Source: Suillus spraguei
Taxonomy: Eukaryota; Basidiomycota; Agaricomycetes; Boletales; Suillaceae
DNA: 64,000 bases
NCBI GenBank assembly: GCA_016800925.1
Contig: JABCPU010000024.1
Span: 186,001 to 250,000 of the forward strand
Direction: 5' to 3'
The notes beneath the pieces are model-generated. The model had not been told where the DNA came from. It ran no database searches and saw nothing but the letters and a program-made list of their open reading frames with translations. The position numbers and the translations under genes were made by a program. Of the stretch, positions 32,383-43,690 are shown in pieces. How positions within the stretch are numbered: position 1 is the first letter of the stretch; each line of letters opens with the position of its first letter.

Positions 32383-35300
32383 ATGATGAGTACCTATACC
32401 CAAACACAGGCCCGTCCCCCTCCAGCTGCACTAGGACGCAAAAATTCGTTCTTCGGCGCCATCAAGAACATCGTTACTGCCCCACTCTCATGGTTTGGTG
32501 GGGGCGAGGAAGACTTTGGCGATGGCGACGCCAGAGGAAAGCGAAGGCGGCTGCCAATTACATCTGAACAAACTCGCGACGACTCAGACTCAGACTCAGA
32601 GCAACGGATCAAGAGAATGAGAATGGGCAGCCCCAACAGAGATAAGCAACCATACCTTGATCCCCCCAGATCAGCCTTCAGGCAGCACCATAAAACATCT
32701 GAAGTTGCACGCATTCAAAATCATCGTCATGTTTCGCCCTCGCCACGAAAAGCTCTCCGTGTACCTACTGCTACACCCCGTAATAGACGCACGATGTCCC
32801 CTTATCCAAGTGGATCACAGCTCAAGGCCCAACCGTCTGTGCGTACTATGTCTCTTGATCCTCCATCTGGAATAGGCTATTCCGGTTCGCGGTTGCAACC
32901 AGTCCCGACTATGCAAGATCTCACCGAGGAAAAAGATGCCATGTCCATCAGTAGGGAACCGTCTATGTCAAACCTTCGTATGCGTACGTCTGTCACACCC
33001 CAGCCCTCGGGCTCCGATTTTGGCCCCGTCATTCCCCCTCGCCGGGAACGCGATCCAACCGAGCCGCCACCACTTACGACATTGATGTCAAACCCCATGT
33101 TTGTCAAGCCCCCGCCCGGCTTGCAGAAGTCTAGTACTGTGGAAATGACTAGACAACCTACTCTTGGTTCATTATTAGACTCTCAGCGTAAGGTGAGGAT
33201 CATGTTTCATTTTTTTCTATTTGTTTCTCTCGTCGTAGACGTACCTTTGACACGAATTTCTCAGCAAACCTGTTCACCTGTCCGACGGGGATCCGTTTTA
33301 TTTGGCACTGGCTCTACGACAGATATATCCGCTCGTACGTATCCCTACATTCTTAATCATTTTTGATAATTGACTATTCTGTAATAGCCCATCTTTGGCC
33401 GATCAATCCCGCCGAGAAGGCCCTGCACGAGCTTGAGGTGTACAAAACTCCCCTGCTTCCCTCGCGTCTTAAGGGTGCACCGATCCCGGATACCTTTATA
33501 TCTAAGAAGAGCCGCCCTATCACTCTCATGCATGACCGGGACCGAGAGCGTAGGAAGGGGAAAGGCAAGAACAAGATGAAGGATCGAGACGGTGTCAATG
33601 GGACAAAGCCATACGCGGGTGAGGGTGGCATGAAGAAGTGGTTGGCCAGGAGGAAACGGGAAGAGGAGGCGGTGCGAGCGTACGAGGAAGCTGACCGAGA
33701 AAAGGAGAAAGAGCGGGCAATGGAGGAGGACGACAGTGCTGAAGCTGAGGCTGAGAGGTTAGGCGAACAACAAAAGAAAGCACAGGCGGAAGAGGCCCAA
33801 CGTAAGAAGCACATGGAGGAGGTTGCCGCGCTTCCGAAGGCACCTGCATTCGAGCCGAAGCTCATTGCCATAAAAGAGATGTCGTCTCTTCGCGTTGGAC
33901 GCTCACGGATGCGCAATCACATTGAGCGCCCGTCAGCAAAGCGCACAAATAAATTCTCTGCAGCGTTTGAAGATGATGAAGATGCCATGGATGATGAAAG
34001 AGCTGCACTTGAGGAGGCTGCAAAGAAAGCACCCGTTTTCGAAATCCCTGCTGGGTTCACGTTTGCAAAAGAGGTAGATCATTTTATTGCACTTATGAAT
34101 AAACAATCTCATCATATTTGCAGATGTCCATACCTCACGATGCCGCGGGCGCAAAAGAACCTCCCATCAGCGTGCTTCCATTTTCATTGTCTAAACCGAC
34201 TGCACCTGCGGTTAAGCCGGTCTCAGCACCCGAGCCCTCCGTAGCCCCTGCTCCAACAGTACCTACCATCTTGTCCGTTCCTCTTATCCCACAACCTGCT
34301 AAATCAGAGGAACGTACTGAGCCTGCACCCGTTCCAGCAACCCTTTCCACGAGTGCCTCTAGTATTCCCAATTTCTTTGCTAAAACGGCTGCATATTCCA
34401 AGCCGTTGGCCGTCACTCCTCCCTCTGGATCTTTTGGTGCCCTCCTCCTGTTCTCACTCCCACGCCAGCACCAGCACAAGTGTCAGAGGTTCCAAAGGTT
34501 ACTGAGGCCCCTACTTCCTTGTTTGGTACGCCTGTAACTGCTCTTCAAGCATCCGTCACACCACCCGCTGCGCCTGCTTCTATGTTCGGAGTAGCTCCTG
34601 CGTCTGCAAGCACCTCAATCTTTGAACCTTCTTCCACTAACACTGGCACGTCATTCAGTGCTCTAGCACCGCCTAAAACAGCGCCTGCCGCGGTAGAGGT
34701 GACACCTGTCGCTTCCACCGCCATTTCTCCGCCGCTGCCGCATGCCTTTACCCCTGCACCGTCCTCTTCGCCATTCTTGTTTAGTGCTTCAACTGCACCT
34801 GCTGAAATTACCCCTGCCAATGAAGCTCCAAAGGGAGCGGAGCAAGAAGCAAGCAAACCTCCGTCGCTCTTCGGAACTACCCCATCTGCCGCCCCATTCA
34901 GCTTCGGCGCACCCGCTGTTTCTGCACCTGCAGTTGAGCCATCCAAGCCTTTCTCTTTCGGGGAACGTGCACCGACGCCTGCGACAGAGCCATCGAAGAG
35001 TGCTTTCTCATTCGGCGGGCCCGCACCTTCTACGACTCCTGCGTCCGTACCTGCTCCTGTGTTAGAGGCTCCCAAACCGTTTTTCGGTAAGCAAGACACA
35101 ACCTCGGCGTCCGGATTCTCGTTCGGCCCACGCCCCAGCACTGCGCCTGCAGAGGAGAAACCTGCCTCGGTCCTTCCGCCTTTCTCATTTGCGTCCGCTT
35201 CACCTGCCCCAGCTGAGAAGAAGCCATTCACCTTTGGTACCCCTTCTGCTGTACCACCTACTGCTACAACCAAGTCATTCAGCTTCGGGCATGCCAATGC

Positions 35301-36153
35301 GGGCAGCAATGCTGCTGATACGAGCAAACCATTCAATTTTGGGCAGTCTGCTCTCACTCCTGCACCCGCGCGTCCCGCTACGCCACCAAAAGCAGACCAG
35401 GAAATTAGCATGGACGAGAGCCCGAGTCGTGAGATGAGTACCAACGGGAAGGCGCCAGAACGGCCAACACTTGATTTCTCTTCTTTCATTGGTGCCAGTA
35501 GCACCCCCGCCGGGAGTACCCTATTTGCGCAGAGCCCTGCTACGGCAACAGGCTCTGGATTCGGATTTGGCACGGCTAGTACCAATCCATTCGCGAAGCC
35601 AGAGGACAAGGAGAAGCCGGGGATGGCGTTTGGCTCTGGGAACTTTGGCCAGCCTTCTGCTTCGGGCTTTGGATTTGGGCAGGGCGCAACTGAGACACCT
35701 GCCCCAACACCTGTGGCGCCGTTCTCGTTTTCGCAAGCAGCATCATCTAACGTGGCGTCGACCCCAGGGTTTGGATTCAGCCAGACGGCAAGCAACGCAT
35801 TTGGACAACAGCAAAGCACATCGTCAGCACCATCGAGTCCGTCGACATTTAACCGCCCAGGGACGTCGTTCTCTTTTGGCACTCCTGCGTCTACGCAGCC
35901 TGCTGCTCCTTCGTTTGCGTTCGGGGGTAGTCAGCCTGCGTCACCAGCTACCCCTGCTGGTGGGCTTCCACAGTCCTCAGGCGGTGCGTTTGCATTCGGT
36001 CAGTCGGGTGCAGCGCCAGCCGCAACGCCAAATTCATTCGCTCCTGCTGCCGCTTCATCTGGCGGAGGTGCTCTATTTACCATTGGTGCTGCTCCTCAGC
36101 CTGATGGAAGACAAATCAAGAAGCTCCCTCGTCGTGGAGTTGGGAGACGCTAA
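32383..36153 (+). CDS. FG-repeat nucleoporin of the Nup1/Nup60/Nup153 type
   Basis: This is a nuclear-basket-side nucleoporin. Two adjacent ATGs (32383, 32386) precede ARPPPAALGRKNSFFGAIKN and IVTAPLSWFGGG. That is an amphipathic helix like the membrane-binding helices of Nup1 and Nup60. A Ser/Arg/Pro-rich region follows, then a highly charged helical stretch (about 33600-34000) with a bipartite-type basic cluster (KSRPITLMHDRDRERRKGKGK). The C-terminal third carries about 20 FG motifs (FSFG, FGFG, SLFG) in Ala/Pro/Ser/Thr spacers. It ends GRQIKKLPRRGVGRR, as in Nup1-like proteins. Introns lie at about 33193-33260, 33336-33388 and 34072-34123. Near 34439-34442 the frame needs one additional C, or else a 32-38 nt intron, to pass from GSFGA to the PPPVLTPTPAPAQ region. 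Confidence 0.85.
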
Positions 36154-36723
36154 TTGTCTTCGAAACCTTTCCTTTTGGTAACCCATGGAGTATCACGGAC
36201 TTTCTCCACAGAAAATTCATCCCGTCTCGTCTCGTCTCGTTTTATCTCTGCTTTCAAGTGCGCTACCATCACCTCACTCCACACCGACCAATTCTGATGT
36301 CAAGCATCAACCGGCGTGCACCTAGCATGGTGCTCCTCTTTACGCATCTGTCTCCTTGGGTCTTCAATAATTGAACCAATCTCAGCAGCTCGTCCTTGCT
36401 CGTCCTGTAGCGCACAATAACATCCACCCAGGGGATCTATTTCATTGGCACGCGTGGATGGCTCAAGGCCACCACAAGCTTATCTCGTTTGATTTGACAC
36501 ATTACACATACTCACTGGGCTCAAGGCCTGTAGACACATTCACATAGTTACCTGCATCATTAGCTTCTCTTTCTACGTGCAAATGTTTTCGTTGTTAGTG
36601 GGAGGTGGTTCATATAATGTTAATATCTTTTGCTAACTCTAAATGCGGTGTGTGAATGAGTTATTGCCAGATGTGCGTTGACGCGTAAATTTAATGCAAT
36701 CTTGAACGCGTCCCGCGTCCATC
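36154..36723. other. Intergenic region between the nucleoporin gene and gamma-tubulin
   Basis: A 3' flank and a promoter, with both genes on the plus strand. A small gtctc pentamer repeat (four units at about 36222-36241) lies in the likely 3' UTR. No open frame or RNA gene was found. Confidence 0.45.
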
Positions 36724-38585
36724 ATGCCTCGCGAAATAGTGACAGTCCAGCTCGGACAATGTGGCAATCAAGGTAAGCTCTCTTTAGAAAGCTTTAAACA
36801 TTCTGATCTAACGACTGAAAAAAGTGGGCGCTGTATACTGGCAACGTCTTTGTGCTGAACACGGGATCAACAAAGAAGGTATCCTCGAGGAATGGGCAAC
36901 TGAAGGCGGGGACCGCAAGGATGTCTTCTTCTACCAGGCGGACGACGAGCATTATATTCCACGCGCGATCCTTGTCGACCTTGAGCCTCGCGTACGTGTT
37001 CCTACGATGTGTTGCAACTGATCTCCTGATTATACAAGATCGTCTAGGTCATCAACAATATCCTCACCTCACCGTGGGCGAACTTGTACAACCCGGAGAA
37101 CATTTTTATGTCGAAAGATGGCGGTGGCGCTGGAAATAACTGGGCGCATGGGTACGCTTCTGGGGAGAAACTGTATGAGGAGGTCATGGAAATGATTGAT
37201 CGAGAAGCTGAAGGGAGCGACTCTTTGGAGGTGAGCATTAGCTTCTGCTTCACTTTCGTCTCTGTAGATCATCATGAGCTTTCTTACAGGGCTTCATGCT
37301 CATGCATTCAATAGCAGGCGGCACGGGCTCAGGCTTTGGTTCCTTCATCCTCGAACGCCTGAATGATAAGTTTCCCAAAAAGCTCATTCAAACATATTCT
37401 GTTTTCCCGAATGCCAACGAGGGTGATGTTGTGGTGCAGCCTTACAACTCCCTCCTTACCCTTAAGCGTCTAACGAACCACGCTGATTCAGTCGTCGTCC
37501 TGGACAACGGCGCACTGGCGCGGATATCGGCAGATCGATTGCACGTCCAGACGCCTACCTTTGACCAGACAAATCAGCTTGTGAGTGCAGAAATAGAGTG
37601 ATATTGTTTGATTGCTTAGCTTGATTGTTGCCAAAGGTCTCTACAGTCATGGCTGCGAGCACGCAGACACTGCGATATCCAGGATATATGAACAACGATC
37701 TTGTGGGTATAATAGCCTCACTCATACCAACGCCTCGATGCCACTTCCTCATGACCTCGTACACGCCCTTCACAAGTGATCAGATCGACAAGGTTCCTGC
37801 TCCTCTCCCTTTGGTGCACCAATATACTCATCTCCTGTATTATCAGGCGAAACCAATTCGTAGAACAACTGTCCTTGATGTCATGCGACGTTTGCTTCAG
37901 CCAAAGAACCGCATGGTATCTACAACACCAAGCAAAACGGCCTGCTACATCTCGATTCTGAATATCATCCAAGGAGATGTCGACCCAACTGATGTATGAC
38001 TCTTACCATTTTTGTTCATTTGATGCTTTGCTTACCCAGTTTGGCATGTAGGTTCATCAATCGCTTCTGCGGATACGAGAACGCCAGCTTGCGAACTTTA
38101 TACCTTGGGGACCAGCATCTATACAAGTGGCTTTGACGCGTCGTTCGCCGTATGTCACGACAAATCACCGCGTCAGTGGACTCATGCTTGCTAACCACAC
38201 AAGTATTGCTTCGGTAGAAAGACATTTGCGTACATCCTCATTCAGTGCTAAGACTTTTTTCTGTAGCTATTCAAGCGGATGCTTGACCAGTTTGACCGGC
38301 TCCGCAAACGAAATGCGTTTTTAGAGCAATACAAAAAAGAGAAGATGTTCGAGAATGGATTGGAAGAATTTGATGATGCGAGGTGAGTGACCCTTGAAGT
38401 CTATAACCAGGAACTTGATTTACTGGTGACATATCAGAGCGACTGCAGAGGAGCTGCTCAAAGAATATAAGGCTTGTGAGAGTGCAGATTATATTACCTA
38501 TGTGAGTTATTTCGTTCGTTGTTCATTGTATCTGACCTCATGTCAAGAGATTTAGGGGGCGCCAGACGCCGAACAAGGCTCATAA
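36724..38585 (+). CDS. TUB4: Gamma-tubulin
   Basis: Gamma-tubulin nucleates microtubules at the spindle pole body. The start [16 protein letters not shown] at 36724 is the conserved N-terminus. It is followed by [42 protein letters not shown] and [28 protein letters not shown] carries the GGGTGSG-type nucleotide-binding loop in its gamma form, and [20 protein letters not shown] follows. Later landmarks are [34 protein letters not shown] and [20 protein letters not shown]. The tail [18 protein letters not shown] joins across a final intron to GAPDAEQGS, stop at 38583-38585. Reading through that intron would add a short unrelated tail, so the spliced end is preferred. About nine introns of the usual size are present. 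Confidence 0.95.
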
Positions 38586-38791
38586 TAATATCGCAATGGA
38601 CTTCATGTATAACTTCCTCTCGTCGGTCATTTGCTGCTTTTGTTTTCCTTCGATTTCCGCTTCTTATGCTCAGAAACCTTTGCAAACGATGTCCAGTACA
38701 ATATTAAGATCTAGTGATGACAGACAGAACTACATGTGATAGCAATTCACACCGGTATGTATCGATATAATGCGACGACGAAGCGGTCAAA

Positions 38792-39511
38792 TCACGATTT
38801 TTTCGGCCCCTCCAGCTTCTTTCCAATATCCGCACCTGTGTATGCACAACGTTATTTCCGAATAATGCACAAAATGGTACGTCTGTACTCACCACGAAGC
38901 TTGACACCCAGAATCCTTTCAAACTTGCCGAGGACCTGAGCATTAGGGATAGCCTTTCCAGATTCGTAGTCCTGTATTACAGAAGGCTTCTCGTTCGTCT
39001 TCTGGGCCAGGTCTTTCTGAGTGAGCTGCTTCTCCATGCGAGCGGTTTGAATAGCCTGCGTGCTGTGTGAGTGCTTACGTGATAAACCACGAGGTAGTAC
39101 CGACCTTGCCGACACTTGCGTTGACTTTCGGTGGAGGAGCGACTTCGTTCTCGCGGTCAAGCTTGGCTATGCGTTGGTGATCTGGCCCTAGATGTCACAC
39201 AGTTCAGTTAACAATTCGACTAACTTGGGTAAAAACGCACCTGGACGGGCTTTGTTCCCACCAGCGGTGACTTTCTTGTCTGTAGCAACGACAGCCCCTG
39301 TTCTGCGTGCCTTTGAGGGTCGTTAGTCTAAGATGTTTATGTGGAAACTAAAAAGATATACAGCTAAAGTTTACGATTCATCAGACACGTATTCCAAGTA
39401 CAATTGACCGTACCACTACTCACCATTTAAGTCCGACGCATTGCGAGTGACTTTTGCGGCCTTAGCCTTGAATCCGATAACAGTCTTGCTGTCCCAGTCG
39501 ACGTTGCTCAT
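38792..39511 (-). CDS. MBF1: Multiprotein-bridging factor 1, transcriptional coactivator
   Basis: MBF1 bridges bZIP activators to TBP and also limits frameshifting on collided ribosomes. Exon 1 starts at 39511 ([20 protein letters not shown]), followed by an Arg/Ala-rich N-terminal MBF1 domain ([18 protein letters not shown]). Next are [19 protein letters not shown] and the XRE-family helix-turn-helix: [37 protein letters not shown] and [14 protein letters not shown]. The last exon, [13 protein letters not shown], ends at 38792. The C-terminus matches the family exactly. Five exons; the terminal exon lies after an intron of about 60 nt. The neighbouring gamma-tubulin gene converges on it, 206 bp away. 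Confidence 0.94.
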
Positions 39512-39891
39512 TATGGCTGTCGTGCAGAGTGGAAGTTGAAAGGAAGCGGTAGTCTATGTCGTGGACAGTGGGTTTGTAGTGAACTTGTGGAGTCGCCTCG
39601 CTTATTCATAACGATCACGTTGTCACAGCTTGTCACAATCTGACTCACTACAACTCACTGGTACAGACCGGTACACAGGCTGGGCACAGCCTACAGCTGT
39701 ATCTCTAGATCTAATTTTGTGTCAACTATTCTGTTAGTAGTAAGTGACTAGTAAACAACAGATATGCTTACCACTTATTATCAAACTCATTTCGTCGCAG
39801 CCGGATCCGATACTGCGCTGCGGCTGCAGAGATTTCAGCCCCGAAGTGATTTAGAACACTAGCGACTTGTTACCCGTCTGTTCAAAAAAAG
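39512..39891. other. Intergenic region between MBF1 and the first F-box paralogue
   Basis: This 380-base divergent region contains no open frame of note. The 30 bases just before 39892 resemble the 5' flank of the second F-box paralogue (gttacc..., aaagATGCAC), so the duplicated unit includes some promoter. Confidence 0.45.
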
Positions 39892-41307
39892 ATGCACTGT
39901 TATATCCCGGAAGTTGTGCAGGTTATCTTCGAATATGTCTATGATCCTATCAGCGAAGAGGAGGATATCGAGGGTCGCGTCACCGTGGCTGGTTTAGCAA
40001 GAACGTGTCGAGCATTTAAAAACCCTGCCCTGGACGTCTTATGGACTCGGCTTGACTCTTTGGATGCACTCGTCCTCTGTTCTGGTGGGAGCCGAGATCG
40101 CTGGAACCAAACAGTAAGTGGGTCGTCATTATCTACTCTCTTATCATTCAGAACCTGTACTTAGATCTGTCATCGTCCACTATACAATTCAGACTGGCGC
40201 ATTCTGGCAAATTATGCAAAACGCGTCCGCACACTGACGATCTCACCTGATTCAGAGACATGGCATATCAGCACCATGCGACTTCTGAATTGTTTTCCTC
40301 TTCCGGGTCCCCTTCTTGAATCTCACAGGGTTGAATTGGTTGTCCGACAATGAAGAATACTTTCCTTTTTTACATTGTTTCTGCGGACCTAATCTTAAGA
40401 CCCTAAAGCTTTCTCCCGCCTGGTGGGATGTCAGCAAGTGTGTTGCTGTTGCATCGCTTGCATCATCATGTCCTTTACTCGAAGAATTTTTATGCCCAGG
40501 TGCAGATGATTTTTCGATGCACGCAATCAGCGAGGCAGTTTTGGGCTGGAACAACCTTCGACTGCTGCACGTTGGTCCTGTGAATGAGCAGGCTTTGGCG
40601 CACGCAGCCTCTTTGGAAACACTTCAAGAGTTGCATTTTTCCGCTTCATCGGATCCCAGATCCTCTATGTTGGAATTTTGCACCCCCAACGCCCCGATAT
40701 CAGTCTCAGTCCCTACACCTTCTTTTTTCAAACATTCATGCAACACGTCCGTTTCTCAATTCAACGCCTGGAAATTCACTGCTCCATCTATGATGACTCC
40801 CTTCCCGAACATTTCTTCTCGCACTTACAGGCATGCTTGGTGCATCCCGGAGAACTTACACGGCTCGTGCTGATTGTGAGCAAGATATCAGACGAGGATG
40901 CTAGCAACGAATCGATCGTGCTCAACTCTCGCATATTGCATCCACTCCTGTCATTCAAGGGACTCAGTCACTTGGACCTCGGGCATTTGTGCACCGCGCA
41001 TATTGACATGACGTATGTGTTCTCGGCCGACGCAGTCAGTCCAAACATCACAGAATTTCATGTCGGGGCATCCCCAATCGGTAATCATGTAAAGGTCACA
41101 ACGGTACTATCCTTTCTATTTCCAAGTGTAACCCATATAAATCATCCCATTCCCAACGGATTAATCCTTATTGAGCTTCAGGAAAGGAGGGGAAATTGGG
41201 ATACAGTAAATATGTGGTTGGAAGCATTTGTCTCGGCCCGAAAGGAGAGCAGGCAGCAAGGCTGGTTGGAGGGGAATGCGAGGGTTAAAGAGGATACAGT
41301 AGCGTAA
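39892..41307 (+). pseudogene. F-box/LRR-type protein, first tandem copy, two frameshifts and an internal deletion
   Basis: The gene starts like its neighbour: an F-box-like opening IPEVVQVIFEYVYDP, then VAGLARTCRAFKNPALDVLW, and an intron after WNQT. Relative to the copy at 41951, one base is missing near 40312-40317 (after GPLL, before NLTGLNWLSD). Another is missing near 40722-40728, inside a run of six T, between PTPSFF and QTFMQHVRF. About 60 codons between HIDMT and YVFSADAVS are deleted, in frame. With the two bases restored, an otherwise open frame reaches 41307. It may be a pseudogene, or a shortened gene carrying sequencing indels. F-box proteins of this kind would recruit substrates to SCF ligases; no substrate can be guessed. 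Confidence 0.75.
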
Positions 41308-41950
41308 ATTTATATCAGTTCAATCATTCTTTTTGTATCCTTAGCTAGTTCAGTAGTGCTACAGAATTACTGCCAGTGAACAATCACATTTTAGCTTGCC
41401 TTTTTGTAGGGTCTCCCGTCAGCAAATATTACTACAATTATTGGTATACTATAAGTATGTTGGATCGTGAAGTATTTTATATGACCTTGCCGACAAAAGC
41501 ATTGCAATCATATTTACCAAGGAGCTTATAGTCGCTCTCACTTTTCCCGTGCAACCGTTAGTACCTGTAAGCTGCTTCCTCGTTCAAAAGTGCAGTTTTT
41601 GAGTTTCAAGTACATAAGTATTGGCAATCCTCGTACATGTACATGGAAGCGGAAACTAATTAGAGGGTCGGATGGTCAAATTAGGTCCTGGAGGCTTGCT
41701 CATTGCTCATTGCGTATCTTATCGCGGACTGAAGTACTGAGGAATGGTTGTCATGCTGACACCTTGGTAATAACATTCACAGGAAATTGGGGTCAAATGA
41801 TGTGCGACAAGTAATGGAAAGAAATACACGAAGATTAACACATGACCATCATGATTGTTTGTCTGAACCGTACGCCGTCGTTTATCTTCTCGTAAGCGAC
41901 TAGTCACGGTGGATCACTGAACACACTCTCATCCTTGTTACCGAACAAAG
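41308..41950. other. Flank between the two F-box copies, with a BMT2 3'-end remnant
   Basis: This 643-base stretch has no intact gene. Its section 41480-41556 matches the coding 3' end of BMT2 (43700-43800) in the same relative position downstream of the F-box gene, so it belongs to the duplicated unit. The remainder includes the promoter of the second F-box gene. Confidence 0.6.
41480..41556 (-). pseudogene. Remnant of the BMT2 C-terminal coding end
   Basis: On the minus strand the sequence reads LHGKSESDYKLLGKYDCNAF. Intact BMT2 ends LYRKSESDHKPLDEYRKKN. DNA identity is evident in agcttatagtcgctctcactttt against ggcttatgatcactctcactttt on the plus strand. No other part of BMT2 is present. 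It is a by-product of the F-box tandem duplication. Confidence 0.65.
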
Positions 41951-43526
41951 ATGCACCACTGGATCCAAGACGTCGCGCAGCTTATATTTGAATTTGTCTA
42001 CGATCCTTTTCGTACAGAAGAGGATCGTGAAGGTCGCATCACGGTTGTCGGTTTAGCACGAACGTGTCGAGCTTTTAAAGACCCTGCTCTGGATGTCTTG
42101 TGGGCTCAGCTTCACTCTTTGGATGCACTCGTCCTCTGTTCTGGTGGGAAGCGGGATGGAAATAATAAATTAGTGAGTGAGCCAATGTGTCTTTTCCTCC
42201 CGTCACTCAGAACCTGCACTTATACAGATTTGGGATCGCCCTTTGTATGATGCGAACTGGCGTATTCTCGCGCAATACGGGAAACGTGTCCGTTTGCTAA
42301 CAATCTCATCTCAATTGAATACATGGGACATCAGTACCATGCAGCTTCTTAGTTGTTTTCCTGATCCAGGACCCATCCTTCCGAACCTCACAAAGCTGAA
42401 TTGGCTGTCCGATCGTGAAGACTTCTTCCCTTTCTTACGTCGTTTCTGTGGGCCCAGTTTGACTGCCCTTAGCCTTTCGCCCATCTCGTGGAGTGTCCGC
42501 AAGTATGCCGCTATTGCATCGCTTGCACCATCGTGTCCTTTTCTCAAGGAATTCACATGCATTGACGCAGAGGATTCGTCGATGCAAGCGATCAGCGAGG
42601 CAGTCGTGGGCTGGAATAGGCTTCAAGTGTTGCAGGTTGGCCCCTTGGATGAAAAAGCCTTGATACATGCTGGCTCTTTGCAAACGCTTCAAGACTTGCG
42701 TTTTTCTGTTTCGGATCTCAGATCTCCAGTGTTAGAATTTTGTTCCCCCCATGCTACGATGAAGATATCAATACCTTCACCCTCATCTTTCTATACGTTC
42801 ATCCAAAACATCCATTTCTCGACTCAACGTCTGCATCTTTTCTGCCAGCGCTATGATGGAATGTTCCCCGAACTTTTCTTCTCGCGCCTAAAAGCATGCT
42901 TCAGGAATCCTGGGGAACTTCTAGAGCTAGGGCTCGTGAAAACGATACACCACAATAAATCAATTATTCTCAGCTCTATCATGTTGCGTCCGCTCGTATC
43001 ATTCAAGGGACTCAACTACTTGAACCTTGCAGATCTATGTACCTCGCATATCGATGATACCTTCCTTGAAGAGATGGCGGTGTCTTGTCCAAACCTACAT
43101 GACCTCTACCTGGGCGACAAGGGTCGCTGGCTCATCGCCCCGCGGGCAACTTTTGACGGAGTTGTATCTCTCCTAAAACACTGCCGTCAGCTCTCCTCTC
43201 TAGGAATTTTCTTCAATGCCACTTTCAAAAGTGACTTCACAGATGTGCTCCAAGCTGATGCAATCAACTTAAATATCAGAAACTTTTCCGTTGGTGCATC
43301 CCCCATCAGTGATCCTATGAACGTCACGGTAGTGCTGTCTTCATTGATTCCTAATGCAATCTGCATAAATCATTGCGCTCAAGGGAGTGCGGAGCTTCGG
43401 GACATGGAGGAAAGGTGGGACACAGTAAATACGTGGTTCAAGCCATTTGTTTCAGCTCGAAAGCACAGTTGGGAGCAAGGCTGGTTGGACGGGAAGGCGG
43501 TGGTTGAGAAGAATGCATTACCGTAA
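41951..43526 (+). CDS. F-box/LRR-type protein, second tandem copy, apparently intact
   Basis: Two exons. The first encodes MHHWIQDVAQLIFEFVYDP and VVGLARTCRAFKDPALDVLW, an F-box-like segment, then SLDALVLCSGG. After a 50-nt intron the second exon is open to the stop at 43524-43526. It has leucine-rich segments (LTKLNWLSDREDFFPFL, LTALSLSPISW, LQVLQVGPL, LNYLNLADLCTSHID, NLHDLYLGD, LSSLGIFFN), consistent with degenerate LRRs. It ends with a conserved basic WFKPFVSARKHSWEQGWLDG tail. Such proteins are expected to act as substrate receptors of SCF ubiquitin ligases and form large lineage-specific families in Agaricomycetes. Two damaged relatives lie in the same window. Confidence 0.78.
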
Positions 43527-43690
43527 ATATTGTTCTTTGTATATTCCGTAGAATATGCCAGTATTTGATTGGCGGAATGTTTTTCAGGTCGGCCCTGGGA
43601 GGTTTATGCGTGCTTCACCAGCGAGTGCGTGGAAAGTGGACCAATGTTTCGAACTTCTTACGACGTGGCCATCAGCAAAGAGTATTATGA

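Noticed and set aside
33374..33916. A 180-codon minus-strand frame in the nucleoporin charged region
   Set aside because: Antisense shadow of Lys/Glu/Arg-rich coding sequence; no start context or domain.
34545..35882. A 445-codon open frame on the minus strand opposite the FG repeats
   Set aside because: It is the antisense shadow of the Ala/Pro/Ser-rich nucleoporin sequence; the plus strand has the FG motifs and the splice-consistent frame.
36222..36241. gtctc pentamer repeat after the nucleoporin gene
   Set aside because: Only four short units in a 3' flank; too little to call more than simple sequence.
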